Shown one piece after another: positions 43,801-46,770 of a DNA stretch of 64,000 nt. The DNA is from Cryptomeria japonica (lineage: Eukaryota; Streptophyta; Pinopsida; Cupressales; Cupressaceae). The first letter of the stretch is position 1; each line of letters begins with the position of its first letter. The notes under the pieces were generated by a model. It searched no databases. It was not told the origin of the DNA and saw nothing but the letters and a program-made list of their open reading frames with translations. The position numbers and the translations under genes are program-made. The stretch covers positions 97,213,796 through 97,277,795 of the forward strand of contig NC_081412.1 of assembly GCF_030272615.1 (NCBI RefSeq), read 5' to 3'.

Positions 43801-46770
43801 CCCATAGAGATGAATATACCAGAATATTTACCAGTTTTTGTAAAATATGGTGATCCTTTTTGGGAAATACTTGTAGATATTTATAACCTGTATGAATTTC
43901 TTTTAAATCTGCAATAATGTCTTTACATTTCTGTTGGGGCTTGGTGGCATGTCCTTATTTAACTTCCTATGCTCTTTTGGTACTTGGATAGCCATGGGGG
44001 GTTGCATGGGCATACATCATTACCAGTCTTCAAAGGGGAGGTGTGTTTTGCTTTATTGGCTGCACAAGGCTGTGCTTATCTTAGGATTACATGAGTTTTA
44101 TTCAGATTTTTCGTTGTTAGAAGCTGACATGTAATTCATGTCCTCCCTATTGTATTGAATGCAGATAAGTCATGGTTATTTTTTATATGAATTTTATTTT
44201 ATGCACAGGATACAAACTAAGGATGCAAATAAGTCATGATTATTTTTTTATGTGAATTTTTTAATGCACGGGACGTAAAGAATCTCTCGTCTTATTCATT
44301 TTTAAAAGCTCTCTTTTGTTCTGCTCCATAACGTATATTCATTAGTTTCATGTATAATGATTATTAAAAAATCAGTTATCAAATTACATTCATGTGTGTT
44401 TGTAGGCTAGTTTATAAGAAGTAATAGATTCATATCTTCTTGCTTGCCTTGATTTTGTGCTATCTGGTAGAAGCATGCCGGTATTGTGGTTGTATAAAAT
44501 TATAAGTTATTTCTTCATGATATTTATTTTTATATTTGGCTCTACATACTTTACTTTCCTTATATCTGGATATTTGCATGAAAATTAGAGCATGGTGCAA
44601 GCCAGATCTTTCTGGATATTGTGATTGTGGATGCAAATTAATGTGTGTTACAGATACATGATGAGACACCTGATTCAGCAAAGGGCGCTGTCAAAGCTGT
44701 TCAAGACCTTTATGATGTTGTCACCCATGATATTTTATCTTATAATATAAGGTACTGTTATACTAACTGAAAATTGAAAATCTCTAGTTCGATTAAATAA
44801 TTTAGAGTTACTTCTAAAGTCTTTCTGTTAGCATTTACTTGATCTAGTACTTTTGTTGAATGCTCAGAGAGCACTATGATACCTGGAGAATCCTGGGACA
44901 AGCCAGACTTGAGGGCCATCTTTTCTCAAAGCTTGAATGGCCTAAGGATGTGGAACATGTATACTTGTGCTTGCATCTTGTATTGATATATGTTTAGTTT
45001 GAAGTTGAATTGAATGCTTATTTGTCAAGTTTTTGCTGAAATTATTTAAGTAGTGCAATCTGAAATGCAGAGGGAAAATATCAAGCGGCTCCATTCACTT
45101 CTAACTATCAAGGACTCTGCTGCCAGCATTCCAAAGAACCTCGAAGCAAGGCGTCGATTAGAATTTTTTACAAATTCACTGTTTATGAAAATGGCACCTG
45201 CAAGACCTGTGAGGGAGATGCTTTCATTTAGGTAAACTGATTGAGCATTATTACGCGTTATGCTCAGAATGCAATATAATTCTTCACTACTTTTATATGA
45301 CTGATATTGTAATCTGAGAATCAGAATTGTTCACAATGCAGTGTGTTTACACCATACTACAGTGAGACTGTGATGTACAGTATGAATGATTTACAAAAAG
45401 AAAATGAAGATGGAATCACTATACTTTTCTACCTTCAGAAAATATTTCCAGGTATTAACTTGTGTGCTAGACATTACAGAGGGATTTAAAGTTTATTTTT
45501 TAGTTAATGTAGATAATTGCAGAAATAGATACCAACCAGCATTATAGACGCTGGTTAATTTTCTTCACATTATTATAGTACTGATTACATAGGAGGAGGA
45601 GGCATATGTCCTTGTCTTAGACTGATCAACTTTAAGTTCTACCAGTAAGTTCAATCCAATGGGTTTTTCTCAATTTAGAGTTTTATTATACTCTATACAT
45701 GTTTTGGGAATGGAAACATTTTTAATTGAGATATTTACCCCATTTTGAATAAGTATCAGAGAAACACTTATCCCATTTTCCTTCTACATTGTTTCTCTTT
45801 CTATCTTAGTCATATGTGGTCAGGTATTGAAGTAACCGAATATGTGACGGTGTCCTCGTAACATGTATCTTGAATGTATAAAGCATAAATTTGAGAAGAT
45901 AATTGCTTGCATCAAATGCATTTCAGATGAGTGGAAAAACTTTCTCGAACGGATTGGGCGAAAACCAGATGTACTTGAGTCTGATCTGCAAACAAATGAA
46001 AGCGACCTTTTGGAATTGCGGTTATGGGCATCCTATCGCGGCCAAACATTAGCTAGAACTGGTAAATCTTATGCCGTGCATGCATTATTTTGGCAATCAA
46101 TCATATATTTAAGAATTTCCTTTTCATAACAACTTTATCTTTTGTGGTATATACTGAGGTGCAGTTAGGGGCATGATGTACTACAGAAAAGCCCTTATGT
46201 TACAGAGCTACATTGAAAGGCCAGAACATCATGGTAATGATTGTTTTTGTGAGATCTTTGCTGTTAAGTTTTTATCACCGGTAATTTTTTTAAGAATAAA
46301 TTGGTTCATTTCTATGTGAATGCTACAGACCTGGAGGATGGACTTTCTAGGTCTGACATAACAAGTACACATGGATTTGAGTTATCAAGGGAAGCACGAG
46401 CACAAGCAGATTTAAAGTTCACCTATGTTGTAACTTGTCAAATCTATGGAAAACAGAAACAGGAACGCAAGCCAGAGGCTGCTGACATTGCACTATTGAT
46501 GCAGAGGTAACGATGCAGTTTGTTAAGAGATTAATGGAACAGAAATATTTTGCATAAGGTAGAATAGACTTGTGTTCCATATACAAATAAAAGGGTTAGC
46601 TCAGATGAGTTTTGTGTGATCAGTTTACAACTGAAATTTATGTTGTGTTCTATAGGAATGAAGCACTCAGGGTTGCTTTTATTGATGTTGTTGAGACACT
46701 CAAGGATGGAAAAATTTACAAAGAGTTCTATTCAAAATTAGTGAAAGCTGATGTGCAAGGGAAAGATATG
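1768..46770 (+). CDS. CALS10: Callose synthase (1,3-beta-glucan synthase), CalS9/CalS10 (GSL10/GSL8) group; 16 internal exons, gene partial at both ends
   Basis: Membrane enzyme that builds callose, the (1,3)-beta-glucan, from UDP-glucose at the plasma membrane and cell plate. The spliced frame over 16 exons (listed separately) gives 556 codons with no stop. The first 45 residues form a hydrophobic segment of the N-terminal membrane bundle ending in GAKDRLGE, a family signature. The rest is the start of the large cytoplasmic catalytic loop, with NLEARRRLEFFTNSLFM, FTPYYSE, LFYLQK, WASYRGQTLARTVRGMMYYRKALMLQ split over exons 13-14, EARAQADLKFTYVV and KLVKAD. From remembered relatives, KRLHSLLTIKDSAAS and ARPVREMLSF look more like CalS10/GSL8, a cytokinesis callose synthase, than CalS9; that choice is less certain than the family. 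Exons 5-16 are compact (4.6 kb), but the introns before and after them are enormous. The part with the next conserved stretch (family motif around KLPG) was not found before 64000. Confidence 0.93.
1963..2049 (+). CDS. CALS10: Callose synthase exon 2 (membrane segment ending DRLGE)
   Basis: Twenty-nine codons, phase 0 at both ends, between ttttgcag and gtaaat. It continues the membrane helix (LDLHVWYTVLSAIVGGLIG) and ends AKDRLGE, the conserved lead into the family's EIRS motif. Confidence 0.9.
2453..2538 (+). CDS. CALS10: Callose synthase exon 3
   Basis: It lies between attattgtag and gtagtc. It encodes IRSIETVHKRFKHFPAEF and onward, matching the family's IRS-E-hK-F--FP-aF block right after the last helix. 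It ends two bases into an Arg codon. Confidence 0.9.
2704..2731 (+). CDS. CALS10: Callose synthase exon 4 (28-bp micro-exon)
   Basis: A 28-bp exon between ccttgttgtag and gttgtt. It finishes the split Arg codon and adds GGRDTASGQ, a poorly conserved linker. Phase 0 at its end matches exon 5, which lies 39.5 kb downstream. The call rests mainly on phase and splice sites. Confidence 0.75.
2732..5006. other. Intron stretch with nothing recognised
   Basis: AT-rich, with only short open frames on either strand and no repeat borders or family motifs seen. Confidence 0.5.
5007..5066. repeat. Perfect 21-bp inverted repeat, 18-nt loop
   Basis: Arm tgataaagataaatattaaa(t) at 5007-5027 is the exact reverse complement of 5046-5066. 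AT-rich hairpin; could be the core of a small MITE or chance in AT-rich DNA. Confidence 0.7.
5607..6048. mobile_element. Non-autonomous hAT element (MITE, 442 bp) with GACTCG-type ends
   Basis: Left end catagttgaaaaactcggac at 5607. The right end, read in reverse, is catagatgaaaaactctgcg from 6048, an inverted repeat of about 16 bp with one mismatch. Flanks ggtaaacc (5599-5606) and ggtaattc (6049-6056) agree at 6 of 8 positions, as expected of an old 8-bp hAT target duplication. Both ends carry repeated actcg words like the complete element at 18465-22020. No coding sequence. Confidence 0.8.
6057..7935. other. Intron stretch with a degenerate minisatellite
   Basis: Mostly unremarkable AT-rich DNA. 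From about 7415 to 7780 a degenerate unit gatgtgtntgtccccattcat recurs at least six times at irregular spacing of 40-80 bp (for example near 7421, 7461, 7543, 7613 and 7755). Confidence 0.5.
9170..9640. repeat. Two diverged direct copies inside solo LTR A, about 300-bp period
   Basis: The words catacttagccaaattttggc (near 9232) and catacttagtcaaattttggc (near 9529) head similar stretches that continue with cggacgaaccttgc / cggatgaaccttgc. An internal duplication of the U3 region. Confidence 0.6.
10682..10895. repeat. Recent tandem duplication inside solo LTR A, period about 119 bp
   Basis: ttttaggtcaaaacttggaa begins near 10682 and again at 10801. The copies are nearly identical through ggtttgcatcc(c/t)gaaaaagc, much closer than the rest of the element's repeats. 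Confidence 0.85.
11515..12560 (+). pseudogene. Decayed hAT transposase, C-terminal half
   Basis: Across broken frames the plus strand shows in order VDGDRNPMGYIYEAMDWAKE (11514 onward), WEIIDW, TQLHQLIHAGEYSLNPRFYH, then LKQLNDLVIVQYKHQL and LEELIDLDDIDSYNDWAM (12111-12293). The same order occurs in the intact transposase at 18867-21483 (PMGFIYEAMDRAKE, QPIHAFAYFLNPKFY, KRLNDLVFVRYNL, AIDLDEIDPYGDW). Multiple stops; the N-terminal zinc finger and first catalytic motifs are absent. It begins directly beside solo LTR A. Confidence 0.8.
12561..13499. other. Intron stretch between two hAT remnants, with an A-tract and a gene fragment
   Basis: Contains an A-rich tract at about 12832-12859 and a short coding-like piece at 12933-13127 (separate entry). 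The rest is AT-rich without recognised features. Confidence 0.5.
12933..13127 (+). pseudogene. Possible PDS5-like (sister chromatid cohesion) gene fragment
   Basis: A 64-codon open stretch reads through VINEVHAKDVITSMQFFMSL, ILNEDDDISQLLLVNLLAVS and FSKRLAK before a stop. The pattern (FF-VI-evH-kdV-tSM, mslILnEdddIs-LLLvnLLa, -kRLAk) resembles a HEAT-repeat block of plant PDS5 cohesin cofactors as I remember them. There is no start codon and no further exons were seen, so it would be a captured or retroposed fragment, not a gene. A database search is needed to confirm the family. Confidence 0.45.
13500..16450 (-). pseudogene. Decayed hAT-type transposase with a duplicated zinc-finger exon
   Basis: Read on the minus strand from about 16164 to 13520. 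A BED-like zinc finger (CLFCLCHKGYRGSYVR, then HDKGVKGC) occurs near 15910-16030, and its partner end (GGKGVKGCEYVTPTKKIEAS) again near 15480-15550. Then come GWTDIKHRPLINITIPSSIG and AMDCSTKKKGATFHFQILKD (15000-15080, the first catalytic region), DTFKDIGKIDQ, MFIYNHHTSLALF (14700), DTRYTTYFILLERIL (14650) and KWYAARPGRVPPSH (14100). Stops and shifts separate the blocks. It belongs to a different hAT lineage from the element at 18465-22020, with ggggatg-rich flanks instead of gactcg. Confidence 0.75.
15270..16100 (-). repeat. Tandem duplication (period about 394 bp) of the BED zinc-finger exon
   Basis: ctgcccctgtatcctttgtgg near 15580 and ctgcccctatatcctttgtgg near 15974 are matching points. 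Both copies continue through ttctctactcc and aactcatgttgc. The two diverged copies encode the same KGVKGCE / IEA-RLH stretch. Confidence 0.75.
16451..18456. other. Intron stretch, no gene recognised
   Basis: Near 16560-16630 there is a ggggatg-rich segment that may be the end of the preceding hAT remnant. From about 16940 to 17230 a degenerate tcataatctcctcataa motif recurs. From 17990 the DNA is very AT-rich up to the next hAT element. Confidence 0.5.
18457..18464. repeat. hAT target site duplication, left copy (gtataaat)
   Basis: Identical to 22021-22028 on the other side of the element. Confidence 0.95.
18867..19396 (-). CDS. hAT transposase exon 4 (dimerisation domain, acidic tail)
   Basis: Acceptor ttttttgtag, then DLWWENYGAGMPNLQKIAIR, CERNW, and the hAT dimerisation region. 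It ends with an acidic tail and a basic end (KNTKRKM) before TAG. Confidence 0.92.
18867..21483 (-). CDS. hAT transposase (BED zinc finger, DUF659, hAT dimerisation), four exons
   Basis: Cut-and-paste transposase of the enclosing element. Exons on the minus strand: 21483-20149, 20040-19705, 19613-19499, 19396-18867. All introns are GT-AG and phases match, giving 771 residues with no stop. The start is ATG at 21483 (MASSTPRATPRSG), just after an AT-rich leader; an upstream in-frame Met only adds a hydrophobic run. A BED-type finger has Cys34, Cys37, His51 and Cys63. The family catalytic triad can be placed as Asp243 (LSDGWTD), Asp304 (IITDNAAAYV) and Glu627 (RCERNW). The dimerisation block reads NLQKIAIRVLSQPCSASRCE and KRLNDLVFVRYNL. 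A long acidic tail (DEDEDEDEDDDEDYDFEEE) precedes the end. Exon 3's start is the least certain junction. Confidence 0.9.
19499..19613 (-). CDS. hAT transposase exon 3
   Basis: Acceptor tatctag, then YLFLNLEMFIPLFKIYKSAE and FSSQLAIDRRGKQQP; donor gtaaaa. Phases fit exons 2 and 4. Confidence 0.8.
19705..20040 (-). CDS. hAT transposase exon 2
   Basis: 112 codons from VTEPLVRVLRMVDGEGMPMG to KVLDELE, phase 0 at both ends, donor gtgaga. Contains the WTNQLHQPIHAFAYFLNPKF block typical of plant hAT proteins. Confidence 0.9.
20149..21483 (-). CDS. hAT transposase exon 1 (zinc finger and first two catalytic Asp)
   Basis: 445 codons ending GEELTA before donor gtaagt (reverse of 20141-20148). Carries the BED finger, the SDGWTD motif and ITDNAAAYV. 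Confidence 0.92.
22021..22028. repeat. hAT target site duplication, right copy (gtataaat)
   Basis: Identical to 18457-18464. Confidence 0.95.
22225..22505 (+). mobile_element. tRNA-derived SINE-like element
   Basis: The head has a pol III B-box-like gttcaaatcc at 22283 and an A-box-like tgctctaatggcaaaggcc about 35 bp before it. The body ends in an A-rich tail (caagaaaacaaaaaaaacaa onward, 22470-22500). Total about 280 bp, a normal plant SINE size. No clear target duplication was found, and no cloverleaf can be drawn, so it is not a tRNA gene. Confidence 0.5.
22675..22795 (+). repeat. 46-bp tandem repeat, about 2.6 copies
   Basis: aaaatcttgaattggcct starts at 22675 and 22721, and aaaatcatgaatcggcct at 22767. 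Confidence 0.85.
23114..26624 (-). mobile_element. Solo LTR B (3,511 bp) with perfect 5-bp target duplication
   Basis: Begins tgttggtgtggt and ends acatcacaaca, flanked by agacc on both sides (23109-23113 and 26625-26629). Same family as solo LTR A: shared right end (catttgcaatagggcaatg), a minus-strand TATA box (ctatataaac, 23942-23951), and a similar layout around the no-protein U3. Its own U3 contains a different tandem repeat (25720-26110). Confidence 0.82.
25720..26110 (+). repeat. Minisatellite built on caagtggattttcc / cttggaaatttgatt
   Basis: At least ten copies of aagtggatttt at irregular intervals of 20-55 bp, mixed with repeated tcaacttggaaattcgattt. The open frames across it are a by-product of the repeat. 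Confidence 0.8.
26853..27169 (-). repeat. 3' LTR of Gypsy-derived element 1
   Basis: Minus-strand ends tgttgtcggg and gggcaaaca. About 97.5% identical to 32158-32474. Confidence 0.95.
27170..27186 (-). other. Polypurine tract of element 1
   Basis: Minus strand ttcttggggggggatga directly before the 3' LTR; element 2 has the same arrangement. Confidence 0.8.
27190..28628 (-). other. Element 1 3' region: GC-rich repeats and a decayed downstream frame
   Basis: From 28628 down: pyrimidine tracts, a minisatellite of ggtggt-caccg units (28440-28600), a partial duplication of ggtcaacaacagca (28072 and 28154), and a gggggcaatgccccc hairpin region (27915-27985). Then comes a stretch whose translation matches element 2 (VQFLAFGECDGGFEVSPS on the minus strand near 27700; coiled-coil-like region near 27480-27600). 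No intact frame. Confidence 0.6.
28440..28600. repeat. Minisatellite of GGTGGT/CACCG units in element 1
   Basis: Units such as ggtggtttcaccgcatggtg repeat at about 33 bp. The counterpart in element 2 is at 39806-39965. Confidence 0.75.
28629..31378 (-). pseudogene. Element 1 gag-protease ORF2, broken by one stop and one frameshift
   Basis: Retrotransposon gag domain (WVQ, FPATLRGVAIDWYSDVDK, WANLQKEF, YSRRLKELL) followed by four CCHC zinc knuckles (CTECKEEGHTKGTC, CEICQVMGHSTKEC, CRACNQWGHFARDC, CHWCGPGDHEDANC). Next is a retropepsin-like domain (TIVDGGSGVNVLPEETW, then GYDAILGRAWL). After an acidic linker the frame jumps to KIFIILLLLMYGKETVVPVE, the segment just C-terminal of the integrase core in Gypsy polyproteins. 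Breaks: TAG at 31166-31168 where element 2 has CAG, and a one-base loss near 30683 where element 2 reads through. The basic RG/PR-rich tail ends at 28629. Confidence 0.88.
31375..31905 (-). CDS. Element 1 ORF1 (176 residues), gag-leader-like protein
   Basis: Intact frame starting MPNRLNKDKNKKIQSDEWEV, with a basic stretch QQIERRRRLRQLAEGRPAEG. It is probably alpha-helical, highly charged and of unknown function. Element 2 has the same protein (36552-36890), shortened by a loss of the glycine/threonine-rich end. Its TGA overlaps the ATG of ORF2 by four bases (ATGA at 31375-31378), a layout suited to reinitiation or frameshift coupling. Confidence 0.7.
   Translation of the reverse strand: MPNRLNKDKNKKIQSDEWEVAQTALNLRQQIERRRRLRQLAEGRPAEGLPEGNPGGVTEVAEAEINGENYTVYTVVGLPEGVTEGAEGELYNSPEYHRRVRSREELVEQTRRSLNLIDATRDLLKNLSISEDNRRETTNRRETPEGDGTTEGAEGAQGYRTGGNLFGSVSATFSDP
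32143..32155 (-). other. Primer binding site of element 1
   Basis: tggtgccgttgcc on the minus strand, two bases after the LTR. One base from the common plant Gypsy primer site tggcgccgttgcc. Confidence 0.8.
32158..32474 (-). repeat. 5' LTR of Gypsy-derived element 1
   Basis: Begins on the minus strand with tgttgtcggg at 32474. Contains a TATA-like ttattatatattgtg. Confidence 0.95.
32640..33920 (+). pseudogene. Decayed gene fragment of unknown function
   Basis: Open pieces MTKLERELNNDLLERYVDDN (32716-32979, ending at a gt after ETIIR), GLNLERSLANFSFYKIENQP (near 33238), KIKQMIGGIDEF, then ESILPGKEISSKIKRTLDEA and HMNNRVVQFKHGGAISLLSI (33665-33919). Acidic, helical composition; several stops between the pieces. 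I do not recognise the family. It is too long and too protein-like to be chance, so a captured gene or old pseudogene is likely. Confidence 0.4.
34560..35296 (-). pseudogene. Decayed DUF4283-like fragment (LINE ORF1 or zinc-knuckle family)
   Basis: The upstream frame (35296-34877) has SFKDALRLNVEGEA. The downstream frame (34889-34560) reads LRYMSVFCRMLQKGLFVVFF then KSHHMQDRVLKK. The order SFKDA... followed by (L)P-G-F-V-F-s...RVL resembles the DUF4283 domain of plant L1-type ORF1 proteins. A shorter second copy of the GLFVVFF/CHDF region lies at about 34220-34440. No reverse transcriptase was seen nearby. Confidence 0.35.
35730..36002 (+). repeat. 5' LTR of Gypsy-derived element 2
   Basis: Ends tgttggcggc and gagggcaaaca; TATA-like tctttatatactcc near 35851. 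Confidence 0.95.
36005..36017 (+). other. Primer binding site of element 2
   Basis: tggcaccattgcc, two bases after the LTR; two bases from the common plant Gypsy site tggcgccgttgcc. Confidence 0.8.
36228..36431 (+). CDS. Small upstream open frame in element 2 (67 residues)
   Basis: Reads MWTALEVSLAVNRLMNHLPR, then HLEEIAQEERCQQILRN, a helical, charged peptide ahead of ORF1. Element 1 lacks the region through a deletion. Function unknown; it may be a leader of gag or simply leader RNA. Confidence 0.3.
   Translation: MWTALEVSLAVNRLMNHLPRLLAQASLAQQAHLEEIAQEERCQQILRNYKENSQRETERDGARPGGN
36552..36890 (+). CDS. Element 2 ORF1 (113 residues), counterpart of element 1 ORF1
   Basis: Starts MPNLLNKDRNKKAETDEWEA and has VERRRRLRQLAKGRPAEG like element 1. 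The ATG at 36552 is chosen because it matches element 1's start, though the frame is open from 36525. It ends SEDH, earlier than element 1. Confidence 0.65.
   Translation: MPNLLNKDRNKKAETDEWEAAQRALILEQQVERRRRLRQLAKGRPAEGGPEGNQGGVTEGAEADGNFYASPDLCRTRRHEEFLEETRLRRNLIEETRDQFRNLSLTPRSEDH
37077..39647 (+). pseudogene. Element 2 gag-protease ORF2, one frame with two in-frame TAG stops
   Basis: 857 codons in one frame from MASKQKLPKF. Gag domain to about residue 150 (FPATLRGVAIDWYSDVDKQK, YSRRLKELL). Then CCHC knuckles CTDCRSDGHTKGSC and CDICQIMGHLTKEC, a third interrupted by a stop (CRACN then WGHFARDC), and CRWCGPGDHDDANC. The protease-like part reads TIVDRGSGVNVLPEDTW; the usual D-G/S/T-G start is D-R-G-S here, so activity is doubtful. 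Then come an acidic linker, the integrase tail MYGKETVVLVEFVVPGL, and an RG/PR-rich end. Stops: TAG 38064-38066 (element 1 has CAG) and TAG 38949-38951 (element 1 has CAA). Confidence 0.88.
39691..39791. repeat. Two 58-bp direct copies built from CCGTACGG palindromes
   Basis: accgtacggtcgtatgacag starts at 39691 and cccgtatggtcgtacgacag at 39749. Within each copy the left accgtacggt and right gatcgtacggtc can pair. Confidence 0.85.
39806..39965. repeat. Minisatellite ggtggaaccactgtgcg(a/g)tggggccacc
   Basis: Four or five units of about 27-32 bp, GC-rich. Each unit is partly self-complementary (ggtgg...ccacc). Confidence 0.85.
40805..41110 (+). pseudogene. Remnant of a third frame (coiled-coil-like) downstream of gag-protease
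   Basis: In one frame: LVDAERAREELTTRLEAVLA, stop, DLAQRTQELDAERAMRVAIE, DKLARETISFE, stop, QLVEAETEKHVLQTSLV, stop. The heptad-like pattern predicts a coiled coil. Element 1 shows the same sequence at about 27370-27600 with the same TAG positions in the last part. So the breaks predate both insertions and the product is no longer needed for spread. Confidence 0.5.
41304..41577 (+). repeat. 3' LTR of Gypsy-derived element 2
   Basis: About 97% identical to 35730-36002. Preceded by the polypurine tract ttttggggggga at 41290-41300. Confidence 0.95.
41583..42209 (+). other. Intron remainder before exon 5
   Basis: Ordinary AT-rich intron with a T-rich acceptor region; nothing else seen. Confidence 0.6.
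42210..42307 (+). CDS. CALS10: Callose synthase exon 5
   Basis: Encodes VSAETMKSYAVKFSPFWNEI then IRNLREEDFITN. FxPFWNEII and LREED are strong family motifs at the start of the cytoplasmic catalytic region. It ends with two bases of an Arg codon before gtgagc. Confidence 0.95.
42412..42493 (+). CDS. CALS10: Callose synthase exon 6
   Basis: Encodes REMELLFISGNTENIPVVQW then PLFLLASK. The VQWPLFLLASK block is conserved in CalS9/CalS10. It ends at phase 0 before gtgctg. Confidence 0.95.
42660..42820 (+). CDS. CALS10: Callose synthase exon 7
   Basis: Encodes VFLAIDLAAECKDSQGELWD, then ISKDDYMKYAVQECY and ILDDEGKLW. The order VFLA, D-YM-YAV-E and eGrLW is that of the family. Acceptor ttcaaacag, donor gtatga. 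Confidence 0.95.
42977..43097 (+). CDS. CALS10: Callose synthase exon 8
   Basis: Begins by finishing a Trp codon, then VERIFGDI, and ends SRISALTGLL. Phase 0 before gtacaa. It is followed by a 1,556-bp intron. Confidence 0.94.
43098..44653 (+). other. Intron between exons 8 and 9 (1,556 bp)
   Basis: No exon or mobile element recognised. A B-box-like gattcaaatctc near 43622 may mark a SINE relic. The words ggatgcaaataagtcatgattatttttt near 44222 repeat a sequence near 44161, a short local duplication. Confidence 0.5.
44654..44751 (+). CDS. CALS10: Callose synthase exon 9
   Basis: Encodes IHDETPDSAKGAVKAVQDLY, then DVVTHDILSYN. The KGA-kA-QDLYdVv stretch is typical of CalS9/CalS10. It ends two bases into an Arg codon before gtactg. 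Confidence 0.95.
44868..44958 (+). CDS. CALS10: Callose synthase exon 10
   Basis: Encodes EHYDTWRILGQARLEGHLFS then KLEWPKDVEH. ARxEGxLFxxLxWPxD is a family motif. Phase 0 before gtatac. Confidence 0.95.
45071..45231 (+). CDS. CALS10: Callose synthase exon 11
   Basis: Encodes KRLHSLLTIKDSAASIPKNL, EARRRLEFFTNSLFM and ARPVREMLSF. This is near the beginning of the glucan synthase catalytic domain and is among the most conserved parts of the protein. Confidence 0.97.
45342..45451 (+). CDS. CALS10: Callose synthase exon 12
   Basis: Encodes SVFTPYYSETVMYSMNDLQK, then ENEDGITILFYLQKIFP. FTPYYsE and NEDGIxxLFYLQkIxPDEW (finished in exon 13) are diagnostic. Confidence 0.97.
45452..45926 (+). other. 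Intron between exons 12 and 13 (475 bp)
   Basis: No feature seen other than GT-AG borders. Confidence 0.7.
45927..46061 (+). CDS. CALS10: Callose synthase exon 13
   Basis: Encodes DEWKNFLERIGRKPDVLESD, then LELRLWASYRGQTLART. The RGQTLxRTVRGMMYY motif is split between this exon and the next. Acceptor tttcag, donor gtaaat. Confidence 0.97.
46165..46233 (+). CDS. CALS10: Callose synthase exon 14
   Basis: Encodes VRGMMYYRKALMLQSYIERP. The intron after exon 13 splits the conserved TVRG motif. Donor gtaatg. Confidence 0.96.
46329..46506 (+). CDS. CALS10: Callose synthase exon 15
   Basis: Encodes DLEDGLSRSDITSTHGFELS, then REARAQADLKFTYVVTCQIY and EAADIALLMQ. ARAQADlKFTYVVtCQIYG and PEA-DIalLmQR are near-invariant in plant callose synthases. 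Confidence 0.97.
46656..46770 (+). CDS. CALS10: Callose synthase exon 16 (last one in window)
   Basis: Encodes NEALRVAFIDVVETLKDGKI, then YKEFYSKLVKADVQGKDM. It ends at phase 0 before gtgagt. The following intron reaches beyond 64000. Confidence 0.96.
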